From Albula goreensis (Eukaryota; Chordata; Actinopteri; Albuliformes; Albulidae): 64,000 nucleotides of DNA. The notes beneath the pieces were generated by a model that saw only the letters and a list, made by a program, of their open reading frames with translations, did no database searches and was not told where the DNA came from. The DNA lies in contig CM040748.1 of the NCBI GenBank assembly GCA_022829145.1, positions 3,418,501-3,482,500 of the forward strand. The letters run 5' to 3'. The position numbers were made by a program, and so were the translations under genes. How positions within the stretch are numbered: position 1 is the first letter of the stretch; each line of letters starts with the position of its first letter. Positions 24,861 through 37,830 of this stretch are shown piece after piece.

Positions 24861-27800
24861 AAAGACGAGACAGAAAAGAGAAGTTCTCATCTCAACAGAC
24901 GCAGAGATTTCTGTACGTCTACCTTAGAGGTGAAAATATAGCATTGGATCCATAGTTATCTTTTAAATCAGTTCACTGTTGAATTTGATGTGGAAGTGAA
25001 TACAGTTAATTTTTAATTTGGTTGATACCAATTTTGGTGTAAAGCGCATGGCTGCAGAAATTATCTTCACTATATGTGTCCATACGATGAGAGACTCCAA
25101 TGCAGATGGGATGCAGTTATAGATATGGCTGAAATATTATATAAATCACACGTTTGTCTTATAAATGCACATTTTTTTAGTGAATAAGGAAGCAATTGAA
25201 ACAAAAATGCCAGGGTAGTACAAAACCCCCAATGACATCTGCATGGGGGACCATAAACCAATTTCCTGAAAGTACATTGTGGGGAATTACTGCATAAAAC
25301 TTTCTTATTTATGATTGTATGGCAGCATCAGGCTGAGTAACATGCTGTTATGACTCTTATCCATAGCGCAATCTTCAAAAATTATGCACCAGCCGCTTGC
25401 AGTATTATCATCATTTATTTATTGCTGAGTCTGCCTGGATTTGATATTAAATGGATGGCGTTTTCTGCTTTATTTCTTCCAGTTATTGTATTTATATCCT
25501 TCAATATGAAAATAATTGCAGTACAAAAATAATCAAAATTAGTTAAAGTGGTAGCTGTGACAGAAGTATTCATTGCACTTGTCTTACCTTGAGAACATTT
25601 ATTCATTTATTTCACTGCAGAATCTTAAGCACGGTATAAATCTTCGACATACGTTTTCAATTTGTGTTTTCAACATGTCAGTCTCGTTTATTTTTGCGCC
25701 TGAATGTTTAGACTTTAATGAACTTTTATGATACATATTTAATGCTCATTTAATGAATGACAGTTAGACGCGTCCGAGTACCTCATTGAATTGAATGTAA
25801 TTCCTTTGTAGGAGAGTCAGCAAGTTTTAAAATCAGAGTAAAACAAACTCAAGGGCCACAGGAGTAAATGTGAGCTGCATTCACAGCACATAATGTGATC
25901 TGATGACCAAAGTTCTTCCTCAGGCATGAACTGCCGGAATACACAAAACATCTTTCATCAGGAATCAAGGGAAAGCAGGTGCAGAATGAATAATAGAAGA
26001 ACGTATACAGCCTGAAAACAATGATAAAATATACAGCAATCTTATCCACTTCAGTTTTAAAATATTTAATGGTGACACATTGTGCTAAACAGTTATTTGG
26101 TATTTGTTAAAACTCTAAATGCTGAAATGTTATATTTATTTTTAATTTTTTATTTTATTTATTTTTTTTTTTTCAAAATTCAAACAATATATTTACATGT
26201 GAATATGGACTCCTGGGAAACTTCTGTGAACAATCTTGACCTTTTTGAATGTCATTATAAGGAAAAAAAAAAGTCACAGACCTTGATGTATCAATCTAAT
26301 GCGATGTGATAGTATTTGATATGCATAACTGTCAGGTTTGATCCATTTTTAACAAGGAAGTTGAAGATGATGGAAAACTCATGAGGGTACTTTGAATTTC
26401 ACACCTCGCATCCTGACTCTGCATGCAATTTTCACATTGTGCTCCCAGGCCTGTCCTTGGAGAAATCCTGCGCTGTGAGACTGTAGGTTCCATATTAGCA
26501 CCAGAGACACTGACAAAAAAAAAAAAAAAAAAAAGGCTCAAGGTTATCATCAACCGTATGTTACATTCAAGGTTTCGTACCCATTCAAATCTGTTCATTC
26601 AATCTTGTGGAAATATTGCTTTTCTGATGAGGGCCTTTGATCTGGATTGGTCAACAGATCTAATACAAGGCGCTGTATTTTCATCCATGAAATACAATGA
26701 ATCAGATGAAAGAAAGTTTTGTTTTTGAAAGAATTGTTTCAACACATCTGAGAGTGTTCCTAAGATGGAGGTACATGGTGTACAGTTTAATTTTGTCTGA
26801 TCTGGTAGAAAAGTCAAAGTTATACTCGTAGATGGTGGTGACCGAGTCATAAGTGTATAACTATGAGTGTGTGCAACAAGAATGACTTTTTTGACAAATT
26901 AATAAGATTGAAAGTTTAACAACAGGATCAGTTTTAAAAAAGCAATCGGGGAGGGAATATGAATATGTGATATGAACAGTGGAAATGACTCCAGTTTCCT
27001 CAGACAAAGCTAAGTGTAAATACAGCCATGGAAAAAAAAAGTTACAATAGTATTGGTTTAAGAGGAAAAGTCATAGCAGTGAAGGAGGAACGCATTTTCT
27101 GGTGGACTCGTATCCCATACATAAGATAAGCAGACCTGCTGTGCTTTAATTCTGCTTGCGTTGTTAATACAAATGAGTGAAATGTCCACTCAGAGAGACC
27201 GTCCAGTCAGGAGTCCTGCTGAAAATGAAATCCCGCCCCCTGTGTGTCTGAACCAATCACTGCGCTCCACCTCTCAACATAGCATTATATTCTTTTAATT
27301 ATATTCACTTAAGTGTCACCTGCTTCTGAAATGTTGATTGGTCACATCTCAGAGGATCCTTTGGGCAGTTTTTCTATCTGTACATATAAGATAATATATG
27401 TACACAAATATAATATGATATCTAGTGTGTTATACACACATATACATGCATATCAAACGCATATCGTGTATAGTTTTGTATGTACGGTCCTCTTCATTAC
27501 TGTGGTTTGGGTGTACTGGATGGGCGAGGGGAAAATGTTGTACATGGCAACCAGGGAGCAAACAGCAGCATCTCTGGTGAAGCCCTTCGAATCATTGGAG
27601 AAAGAGCAATCAATCAGCCCTCACAGCTCAGATATGATTTATCGTTTATCGTCATTTAAACAGGGGTGGAAATGGGCTGGAACAAGTCGAAACACTGTTC
27701 CGGGGCTAAATTAATGAATCGGAACATGTTCCATGAGGAATCGGGAAGTTTGATTAATTTGGAGTTGTTGTTTTATTATTTTTTTTTTACCCCTCCCCCC

Positions 27801-28003
27801 ACCTCACCGAATGATGAAGCGCACTCAGCGGTGAGAGTGCGCTGCCTCGTGGGCACTGCTAAATCACATGCATCTCAACTCATCCTGATGGGTCATTAAA
27901 GGGTTTTACTGATGAGAAAAACAACGGGCTTCATTAGAGCAAGTCACTAGCTGGTGAATTTCTTGACTTCTCTTGGTGCAGCCTTAAAAAACAGTCATTC
28001 TTT
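24861..28003. other. noncoding AT-rich DNA
   Basis: Holds an A20 run at 26515-26534 and T-rich tracts near 26135-26173. Nothing in frames of up to 133 codons (27313-27714) was recognised. A C-rich run sits near 27789-27805. The stretch 25730-25810 (GACAGTTAGACGCGTCCGAG) is a small CpG-bearing island in AT-rich surroundings. Confidence 0.45.
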
Positions 28004-28028
28004 AAAAAAAAAAAAAAAAAAAAAAAAA
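28004..28028. repeat. A25 homopolymer
   Basis: A run of 25 A. No retroelement body was recognised upstream, and no target duplication is obvious. Confidence 0.85.
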
Positions 28029-29579
28029 CTTGAGATTATTTTGTCATATTTTAATAATCTGAATGAGGAACTTCTACATTGCTGGGCTTGATAATTCGGA
28101 CCTACAGTCTTGGAAACCACAATCGTATAATCAGGAAATGGATGAAAGATCAGTGACCACAAAATTATGACATCATGTAGCCCAGAAGCCCCCAATAATT
28201 GATTGTTTTTGGGTTATTTTGGGCATATTCAGTCTGCAAAGTTTCATTCATTGCTTCAGTTTGAACAGAACGTTGCTTAGGTGTGAAGCACTTAGTACAA
28301 ATGCAAGTACAAAATACAGATTCTTATTAGAATCACAGTCGGTACTGTTATATATTATTATAACTGTTCACTACACACTGTCTTCAGCTGGTACTCAGAG
28401 TGTGGCTCTGTGGTCTAGTGCCATCACCAGTGACTCACAGTTACTCAGAATTAAGTTTATAAATGGGGAAGCTTTCAGGAGTTAATTCCATAGTTGGAGT
28501 GGAATAATATGTCTTGTCTTCCGCTGGGCGCTCTGTGGAGGTAACTGAACACCACTGCTGTAACGGAACACGGCACATTGTCAGTGTAACCCTAATACTT
28601 ATTTTTGCCATTTAGTACAACATAAGGGAAAATGTAATCCTTCAAGTACAAAGAAAACGAGAACACAGTCGCAGTTACATCAGTTGCTATTTTGGTACAG
28701 AACGCACAAAGCAAATATAGGCCTATCAGTTTTGTTGAACTATGCAATTTCTCAAAATTCAAAAGACTGAGTCTATGCAGTCTATTTATATCAGTATGTG
28801 ACTGTTAAAGTAGCACAGCCTGAAAAAGAAACACACTCCAGCTTTAGGTACAGAAAAGTCCCTGGTGGTCATCATATAGAGATGCATAGGAACTTTGCTG
28901 CAGTGTGCTAACACCTTAACACCATTTGTTAAATTATATTTAAAAAGTAAAATGGAACATTCATTTAAATGTGTAAAAAAGACCTAAAAGAAGGAAACTG
29001 CACTTTGTCATTTTTTTTTTCCTACCAGAAAAATAAATAAATAAATCATAATTATTTTACACAGTTTGGTTGTGTGACTTTTCTTCTTTCCTCAGAGAAG
29101 AGGGATTCAGCTGTGTCCAAATGTATTATGTCATGACAAAATTGTGTGGAATGTAGAGTGAGAGATTATTTTAGCTTCAGATGGAATTGGATTGTGTGTG
29201 TGTGTGTGTGTGTATACAGTAAAAGGATTTGTAGAACATCATAGTGCATTGCTGTGTATAAAGTGTGTTGCCAGTTCAGTGTGGCATACCATGGGCCTTC
29301 CACCCCATAGAGTACCCCTTACCCAATACCCACGGCCTGATCAACAGATAACTAAGGGCAGGGAGGCAAGGTAGTTTCCCTGTCCTGTTAAACCAAAAAT
29401 AATCTGACATTTCACTGTAACATAGACTGCAACATATAATTACTGATGGATATTAAATGTTCAGATGACAGAAAATAGAATCAATTTAAAAGTAAACTGA
29501 AACGAATGACAGATCGTGGTGAAAAATTCTTCCTTGTCTGAGCTGACTTTGCTCCATATTTCATTGTGTGATCTGTTAA
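28029..29579. other. noncoding; (TG)10 at 29193-29213
   Basis: Includes a (TG)n microsatellite and an (AAAT)n run near 29032-29046. No gene seen. Confidence 0.5.
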
Positions 29580-29876
29580 CAGTGGTGGAGATGGTCAGGG
29601 ATGCTGAGGCAGTCTTATTAAGTATCCCACTCTGTATGTGATCTTATTACACATATAACGTAACTAATTATTACACATTGCTTAGAAAAAATGTTAAATC
29701 TGATTACACAGAAAGACACACACAGGCACGCTGAGACAAGAAATCCAAAAGTAATGTGACTGTGTGAACTTTTGAGTAATCCAGTAAAATTAATTACAGA
29801 TTACTTTTTGGTCATTTTCATTTGAAACAGATTGTATTTCCTAAGAGCTTCATATAATGCTGCTGGTGTCTAACAC
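29580..29876 (+). mobile_element. degenerate teleost miniature transposon remnant
   Basis: The segment starts CAGTGGTGGAGATGG and carries TAACGTAACTAATTATTAC, AATCTGATTACA, GAGTAATCCAGTAAAATTA and ATTACAGATTAC. It ends near GTCTAACACTTTA, loosely the complement of the start. I recall this pattern of GTAATC/GATTAC blocks between CAGTGTTGGG-type ends as a very common fish repeat. The copy is old and the right border is uncertain. Confidence 0.5.
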
Positions 29877-30740
29877 TTTATGGCACAATTTTAACATTTA
29901 TTTTATTACGTTAACATTTATTAACATTTTTACTGCCATGATAGAGTTCCATGTAATTCTTCAAATGGATTAATTTTTATCAAAAAATGTTTTAAAAGTT
30001 TTTATTCTTACGTGTGTATGCACCTATTTACTGTAAAATACTATTATTATTGTAATGCTCATGGTTTTCAGTCCAGTGTAAAGACACGATGGGCATCAGT
30101 CAAACATGCAGAAAGCTTTTTTGCGTTGCTGTTTGATTATTGTAGCCCTCTTTTAACAATAATATAGCTTGTTCTGTGATCTTGGTAAAGTTTTGTGTGC
30201 CTTTGTACATTGTATGTTAAGTTAAATCTTTACTTCTCTGTAGTTGGCAACTTATCATATTTTGCTTTCTCCCACACATTATAAAGTACAAAGTTGTTCT
30301 TTCTTCCTTTGAACAAAAAAAAAAAAATGTAGGACTGTGAAAAAGAAAGCAATGTGAAAAGTGCTATTATTTCCAGACCTTTAGTTTGTATTCAAGAGTA
30401 CCACTGGCTCTCTGACAATCTATCTGTCTGTGATTTGCAAACAGTCAAAACAAGTCAGTGGTCCAAAACGAGAGCGAGAAAGTTTCAAAAAGCAATGGAT
30501 GACATAACAAGGCTAGATGAGCGTTTTCACTCTGGTCTGTAGCTCCCGGTCATTACTTATTACATGTGCTGCGCTTCTCTTGCCGGCTATTCTTTGATGA
30601 ATTATAGATCCATTCATGTAGATTGTCCTTGGTCAGCACTATTCCCCTGCCCTCTTACTTGAATCTGCTGCTGACCAGCAATATTCAATCTAGTGTCGAC
30701 TGAGGGAGGGAAATTATATTTTCTGTATCGTTGTCAACCA

Positions 30741-30743
<3 letters not shown>
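29877..30743. other. noncoding AT-rich DNA
   Basis: A 62-codon frame at 30354-30542 matches nothing I know. No repeat recognised apart from an A13 run near 30315. Confidence 0.5.
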
Positions 30744-30816
<73 letters not shown>

Positions 30817-30822
30817 CATGTG

Positions 30823-30884
<62 letters not shown>

Positions 30885-30925
30885 CATGTGTGTGTGAGTG
30901 CGTGCATGCGTGTGTGTTTGTGTGT
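30744..30925. repeat. long (GT)n array
   Basis: 182 bases of GT in two long pure runs separated by GCGTGTTCATGTGTGTGTGCG, with a decaying tail ATGTGTGTGAGTGCGTGCATG. Cys/Val frames in it are artefacts. Confidence 0.95.
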
Positions 30926-33212
30926 TAATACACCGTGTTTATAAAAACATGGTTATATATTTTTTCCCCTTATAGTGGATTGTGGAGAGAGGGTAAATTA
31001 ACAGTAATGGTGTATGTGTTTTAACCTTTTGGAGTCTCACAATGAAGTTTAAAAAGGTAATTCATACGGAGTCTCCATTGCTCCATGTGTTTACAAAAGC
31101 TAATCTCCACATGCTTTACAACCAGAACACACAATTCATGTATGTGTGATTGTCTGGTATTCTATTCCATGTCCCCATAGTAGTGTGATGGGAGGGAACA
31201 TACTGTAACACCGTTTATGCTGCTGTGTGGTAGTATGGCTACCCATGAGGGACATTTGGAGATGGGTAGTGGAAAGATTTCATTTTTTTAGGTGGAAAGA
31301 GGGCATTCGTAAGATGTGCAAAGAGCTGTCCAAAAAGCGTAGACACCTCTGGATACCTCATGTGCTAATTTAACATCATTGGCTTCATTATTTGTAATAA
31401 CATTTACTGTGTATTTCTTTCAAACATAAGTCAAAGCTGTAGCTGTTTGTCAGTATCTGCAGTTGCTATTTAAGGTTAATGTGGCTTGAGATGCTGCTTG
31501 CATGTAAGGTTCAAGCATGGTCTTATTCATTATGTGTGGAAATGATTCACTGATTTACATATTGAACAACAGATTTATGATATTTCAAAAACAAAATTAA
31601 TTTAAGGGAATGTAAATTAAAATATTAATGCATCTTTTCTCTTTTGTTTTCATGGTCCTGATTCTGCTGTCACCTTACATACCAGGTAAGTCCATTATGG
31701 GTTTATGTCTATTTAGTAATTATGTCTGCTGCACCATTATGATTTCTTTTTTAGAACATAATGATTACAGCTGCACATAATGAATGCAGTGTTAATATCG
31801 GACAGGTGTTATAGCAAAATAATGTGGTCCTTGTTATATGAGATATTTTTACCTGGTATAGTTTTTGTGGATTCAGAGTTAGGTCTGAAAAATACAACAT
31901 ATTTTTCATAAAAATTATGTTTTTGTGACAAATGCATAGATTGCATGAAAAGTTGGAGAGAAATATTGAATAGGCCATGGTCAAACTCTTGCACACTGTG
32001 ACCTCCGTCTTTTGGTAAGAAGACTTTGTATTTATGTAAGATGTTTATTTAGCTGAGTTTTGACTTTGGAGAAGCTATGATTTTTTTTGGCATGAGTGAA
32101 TGGCTAAGAGATTGTAAACATTACATTTTTGTTGGTATCCAGGTGAGTGCTTGTATTATCAGTAGAGGCACAGTGTTTTCAAGAGCAGCATTGCATTTCA
32201 GACTTATTTTATGCCTGTCCTTTTTCACACCTTTAATCTTGTGTGGTAGAAGCTTATTTCTCTTACATTGATTGCATACACTTTGTGTGAGGAGGTATTT
32301 TTAGTTCTGGAATTACTGATTATGAACAAAGAAAATCTATAATTATTCATGCCAGGTGTAATTGATGAATTGCGGAAGTCTTTGAATATCTTAAATGAAG
32401 ATGTATCTTAAAATAAAATGCATGGTCTTATCCTGAATAATCGTCTGTTGCAAAATAACAGAGCACAGCCTTTTCATAAAATGGCACATTCATGGAAATG
32501 AAAGCATGCTGGGAAACATGAGGTAACATTGTGATGAGAACGTCCAACAAATATGACATAATATACTAAGGCTACTTCTTAGGCAATGTCCCTTGTGTTT
32601 TCAACATAAAATTCAGGCAACCCCCAGGAAACTAGACATTTGTATGTGCTGGGAACATTTATCAAAAAACTCCAACCATTCCTGGGTTCTGAGAGTTACC
32701 TGGGATCCCTTTCCACTCAGGTGTCTTTAGACTGACACCACCTGAGACACGGGGCTCTTGTGTAGTCACTGGGCTGAATTTTCACACATTCATTGTTTTA
32801 TGTGTACATTGTAGATGCATTTTTCATTTAAAACAGAAGATGAGACAAGCCTATCTTATTAGATGGAGAGATCATGTTGTCCTGTTTCCTCCATGTGTGC
32901 TGCTGTCATTACTCTGTGTGTTCATGGACCTAGCCGCCTTCTCCTCAGTCAGACCGCACCCTTAGTTGATGATGTCATTTCCTGCTGCTGCTGTAACTGT
33001 GGTTTTAAATGGTTGATGGCTGTGTTCACATCGGCAGTTTGAAGTGACCCCAATATGACCATTTCCTCTGCTGTGAACAGGAAAAAAAACACATGAAGTT
33101 CATTCATTTAAATTACAGTTTAAACCATGTCCAGAGGTGGGTTGAATTCCAGTACAAACCTGAGGCCTGCTGTGTGACCTCGGTCTGAATGGTCAAAGCA
33201 CATTTTTTTTGG
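30926..33212. other. noncoding AT-rich DNA
   Basis: No exon, RNA or transposon end recognised. A phrase near 33129-33170 (CAGAGGTGGGTTGAATTCC) resembles the opening of some fish repeats but cannot be extended. Confidence 0.5.
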
Positions 33213-33259
33213 TGGCTTCAAAGGGTTGATTTATGTTTAAGGGGCTTCAAAGGGTTGAA
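33213..33259. repeat. 29-base tandem duplication
   Basis: GGCTTCAAAGGGTTGA occurs at 33214 and again at 33243. Confidence 0.85.
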
Positions 33260-33393
33260 GTGTTATTTTGAATGTGCACCCAAATAAGTATGCAGACTAA
33301 GTACAGTAGAAGTATGTGGAAACGCAGTCAGCATTTTTCTCCACACTACTTCTACTGCTTTTTTTTAACTCTTTTTCTTGTGAATGCACTCCC

Positions 33394-33394
<1 letters not shown>

Positions 33395-33436
<42 letters not shown>
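33395..33436. repeat. (ATT)14 microsatellite
   Basis: An uninterrupted ATT trinucleotide run, which gives poly-Ile and poly-Tyr frames. Confidence 0.95.
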
Positions 33437-34180
33437 GTTATGATTATGCATTGTTTAATATTAAACATTTTATAAATAACACTTTTATTTTCTTGCAAAA
33501 CTATGCAAGTAAAAACAAAAAAATTGTAAAGCATAAATATCAATGAGAGACTGATTGAAAGCATGTCATGGTGTGTCATAGAAAAAAACACGGATTGAAA
33601 GGTCTGCACAGCTCCTGATCTCTAAATCACACGCACATCTACAGGTGTTTTGGCATTTAAGGCACCTGCGATGAATCAATGGAGGACAGGATTATAAAGC
33701 TCTGCTGTCTCTCTCTCTTTGCCCTTTGAACGAAAAGGAAGAACCGACTCCATGAATGTATAATTATAAATGATGGGTACTCTATACATGCACGGCTGTA
33801 AAAAGAAATCCTGAAACAAAAAGGACTCACAGGATAAAGGAGAGTGCAGCCCGGGCTGTGTTCTCACCTTATTTACTTAGCTATTTTAGTGCACCAGCCT
33901 GCGGTCCAGAAAAGGGTTAAACATTTTCTATTGACATGGTTTATTTCACATATGTCCAACTCACTGAGCATAACCTGCAGACTTAGATTACAAAATGACT
34001 TTTTGGCCGTTTTTGTCTTATTGACTACAATTCAGAACCACTTTGGGCCCCCACTATTTAATCCCCCCTCTTCACAGAGAACATTACCTTTTATTTTCAG
34101 TGTTAAACTGTATAAAATACCCCTAAGGCTACATCCGAGCGCACTCTCCATGATAAGAGCTAACCGAGTGTATCAGTTGT
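33437..34180. other. noncoding, no gene seen
   Basis: A 119-codon plus-strand frame (33844-34203) is present without a recognisable domain. Nothing else. Confidence 0.45.
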
Positions 34181-34199
34181 TCATGATTCCCATTCTGCA

Positions 34200-34430
34200 C
34201 TAAATTGGGAGAGGCAGGAGAAGGCAGCGGAATGAGAATTCTGAATCTGTCAGCACTTTCCCAAACGCAGGCTCTGCCCGCGCTCATTAAGGTAATTAAT
34301 TACAGAATGTTGGTGCCTCTTCATTCTCTGCTGCCATTTAGCTCTCTGCTAGGCAGGTTCACGGGGAGCAGATTGCAGTGAGATTTAAAAATCGTTTTCC
34401 CCGTCCTGCATTTTCAGAAGCCGTAGGTCT
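34200..34430. promoter_or_regulatory. candidate cis-regulatory block
   Basis: Balanced sequence with CTCATTAAGGTAATTAATTA (34274-34293), a tight cluster of TAAT/ATTA homeodomain-type cores, next to CpG-containing words. Texture-based inference. Confidence 0.28.
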
Positions 34431-35270
34431 GTTCTGGGCACTGCTGTGTACAGTGTGTGTTCTTATCTATATAAAATGCGTTTGGGATGTAGAAGGGATT
34501 TCAGTGTACACTGCACATTCTGAAATGTAATCCTTCAAAACAAACAAGAAAAACAAGCGGTGTAGATTTCTCTCTTCTGCAAAACTTCTGTAAAAATATA
34601 TCTGACAGTGTTAATCCTGCCCATTCTGCACATTCTGCCTTTTTTGTGTCTTCTTTTTGTTTAGTTTTTATTTATTTCTTTTTTTTTCCCCTCCTGTCAT
34701 AACAGACAGAATGTCAACGCCATTTCTGTAACTTCTGAGCTGTGGAGAGACAAAGGCACATAAAACAGCCGCATTGCCAAGCAAGAAGGCGACTAATTGA
34801 AAGCACCACAAAGTATTATCTTAATCCAGCAATGTGCCTGTGTTTTCAGTGTGCAATGGCGATGGCTTAATCCTACAACAATTCCGTGTGTTTGTATGTT
34901 TTAATGCAATGTGGTATTTTAAAGAATGAATTTGAATAATGGATGTGGTGTGGCAAAATTCATCCTTTATGACAACTGTGACCATACACACCATGTGCTT
35001 CCTGTGAAGAGAGACCACGTTCTTCTTTTTTTACAAAAAAAAAAAAAAAAAAAAAAATAGGGTTGAAATGCAGAGACACAAGGCCATATGTTAGCTGTCA
35101 GCAGAAGGGGGATAGAGTATTGAAAATGTGCACCTTCTGATGAAAAAACATGACAGTTGACAAAATCAAAAGCAGACATCATGCCCTACAGGTCAGCAGA
35201 AAGCACAGATTATGCGTCTGCATATTTAGAGGTGTGTTTGATGTTCCTAGCAGTGGGAGCCCCCGACCCT
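34431..35270. other. noncoding with A23 run
   Basis: An A homopolymer occupies 35035-35057. No gene or recognisable repeat body beside it. Confidence 0.5.
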
Positions 35271-35399
35271 GCTCTCGTTTAAAAAAATAGACCCCAGTAG
35301 AGAGGGTGACACCCCTTATTCTTGTGCTGAGCATTCTTGATGTGTCATTAGGCATACAAAAAGCGCGCTGTCAAACAGCTCTGCGTGGGAGATAAGCTG

Positions 35400-35720
35400 G
35401 GCCCGTTCCGCCATCAAGGAGAAGCTTATTGATTTATGAAGTGGAGACTGGGACTCCCCACAAGGGTTGCAACATGAAAAGCGGGACTCAGATGTTGGAT
35501 TTTTTTGTTTTGTTTTTTCGCCATCTGCGTGCGATGGAAATGTGCTTGTTAGTTCGGCGGGTGACGTCATCAAAGTCTGGAGGACAGAACACCGCTGAAC
35601 GCCACATCGCCGATGATGCTTTCCCCGGCCTTACAAACTGTAGAGAAAAATGCCCGACAGATGACAGCCAATAAATAGACCCATCACTAATTCATCACCG
35701 AGCGTTGGGTAAACGGGCTT
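35400..35720. promoter_or_regulatory. candidate regulatory block with full CRE
   Basis: The complete palindromic cAMP-response element TGACGTCA lies at 35562-35569 within a CpG-bearing stretch (GTTCGGCGGGTGACGTCATC). CRE/ATF sites in CpG context are typical of active regulatory DNA, but an 8-base word alone is weak evidence. Overlapping 81- to 89-codon frames are unrecognised. Confidence 0.35.
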
Positions 35721-37579
35721 TATGGGAACGGTTTGGTCAGCTCGGAGTCCTGGCCCGTCTGCAGCCGTGCTGAAATTGAACCTGTACCTTGGGCTATGGA
35801 TGGGAATTGATTGGTGTTTGCTGGAGAACGATCTGGGCTCTGATGGACGGGATGCCTGACCTGGGGTCCGATCTTATCAGGCATGAAATGAAGAAATCCA
35901 CTCATCCCTGAATTAAATGTACCTTTTGGTTTTTTTTTCCCTCTTACGCCAAGGAATGAAACCTTTAACATCTGCACTTCTCCATTCATTCTTAATGTAG
36001 TTACAGAAACAGCACAGCTTAGGGATGGAAATGGCTGCTGTCACACAGCCCTTTAGATTGAAGTCCGAATGGTCAAACAGACCTCCAGTACATACTGTGC
36101 TTTTTGTATTCCCCGGCACACTTCTGGTAGTCAGGGTTTCTGCCTCGATTCCTCTTTACTAATGCAGAACGCAACAGCCTTAGCATAGATTTCATGTCTT
36201 TAAATGGTAGAATAAAGATTTTATTTCATTCAAGCATAAATCAAGAGCAGAATCCATATTAGCATGTTTAGCGCGTGCTAATGAAGTGGCGCTGCTGGGG
36301 GCGCATTGCATGGTGTAGGACCTGAGAAGGAGTCCTTCTGTGCTGTCGTCCATTGGAGCAACATGTTCACAACACCTTCATCTTCATCAATAAATGATAC
36401 ATTAATGCGCTCTTCCTCTATGCAAATCCCTGGCAGAAAGCCATGTGCTCGGTCCGCAGCAACCAGAAAACACAGGGGAGGTCCGACATGCTCGATAGAT
36501 CTGAAATAATTAAGGCTGATTAGAAAATGTGAGCAAAGAAAAAGAAAATCAAGTAAAAAAAAAAAAAAGATTTTATACTTGCTGTGTTATTTCTTAGGAG
36601 ACAGAACTAGTAGAACTTTGAAACTGTTCTGTAAGATGACCAGAGTCAGTCATTCAGGCTTAGGTCAACAGTAAATACACTTTGTATGGTTCATCCTTTT
36701 AATAATATTACTAGGTTTCTTATTCTTTGTACTCTAATACTGATAGTAAAAAACAGTTTGTGTTTGTATGAATTCATTCTTCTGATTTGTTGGGCTGTCA
36801 TGCGTTTCTTCCACACAGAAACATGGGTAAATCATTGTTGGTTTGACTAGCTTCCCCAAACATGCTGGCCACATAAACACATCTCACCATTCCTTCTCCA
36901 CTGTATCTTCTAACGTGTTAAATCTGGATTCCGAACAGTACCATGTAGGGACACAGGCCTGTGGGAGGCTTCTGAACTGGAGGTACTTGCTCTTGGTGCT
37001 GGTCCATGTATAAGCCCCAGCTACACCATTTCTGTCTCGTTTTCCACTTTCTCATCAAAATGTTTTTTTTGTTTGTTCCTTGCTGTGATATCTCAAACCT
37101 CTCTGTAGTATTCTTATTCATTAATTATGATGTGTGTTATATAGCCTGTTTTAGCATGTGGCTGAATGATATTGCACCACATACATTACATCTGCGTACA
37201 TTTGTGGCCTGGTTAAAACAAAATGCAAATAAGTTACTCATTTTTTTCTTTTCCCCCTTCATAAATGATGGTTTTGCCCATAGAGTGACAGACTTGACAA
37301 ATATATGATGGCGACATATGCATAGTTATGTGCATACATTACTTAAAAAATTGTTTTAATTATAATGGTCTGGTGACGGCATTGACGTGACTTCAGAAAC
37401 TGCTGGAATTTGCACATTTTTTTTTTTTTTTTTAAATCATCCCTTTGCTCTCTGTATAAATCCCATGATAGAAACAGGCGTGTCAGTATGACAAGACACA
37501 CGCTTGACCTTCTCGGAAAGCAGAAGGTGTGATAGTGCAAGCCACGTTTCCTCAAATCGCTGTCCCAGCAGAACTCTTC
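35721..37579. other. noncoding; TTAGCA..TGCTAA inverted repeat near 36257
   Basis: The stretch 36190-36530 is balanced and includes the inverted pair TTAGCA/TGCTAA around 36258-36282 and GGCGCTGCTGGGGGCGC, a partial CTCF-like word, at 36287-36303. Homopolymers occur near 36557 and 37418-37433. No gene was found. Confidence 0.4.
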
Positions 37580-37830
37580 TAATTCACCCATTTTAATATT
37601 GGTTACGGAGATGAAGGATTCATTTTGATTGAATTACTACACACATGCTGAGGCGTAGTACAATCGCTGATATCATGCTTGACCTGGGATATTTTAATTG
37701 AATCATTGAAATGCAATTTACCGGAGGTAAGAGAGAAAATGGCAAATAAATGCAGCAGTGCTATTGGTTACTTGGCGTGTTTATCACGGATATCTGCATT
37801 TCATGTACAGTAGATGTCAATAATCATCCA
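37580..37830. promoter_or_regulatory. candidate cis-regulatory block
   Basis: Balanced sequence with TTTTGATTGAATTAC, TTTTAATTGAATCATTG and ATTGGTTAC words in an otherwise very AT-rich area. The texture is like vertebrate conserved noncoding elements. Confidence 0.27.

Noticed and set aside
25572-25583. ATTGCACTTGTC, identical to 12 bases of miR-92
   Set aside because: The rest of the mature sequence does not match and no hairpin partner was seen. Likely chance.
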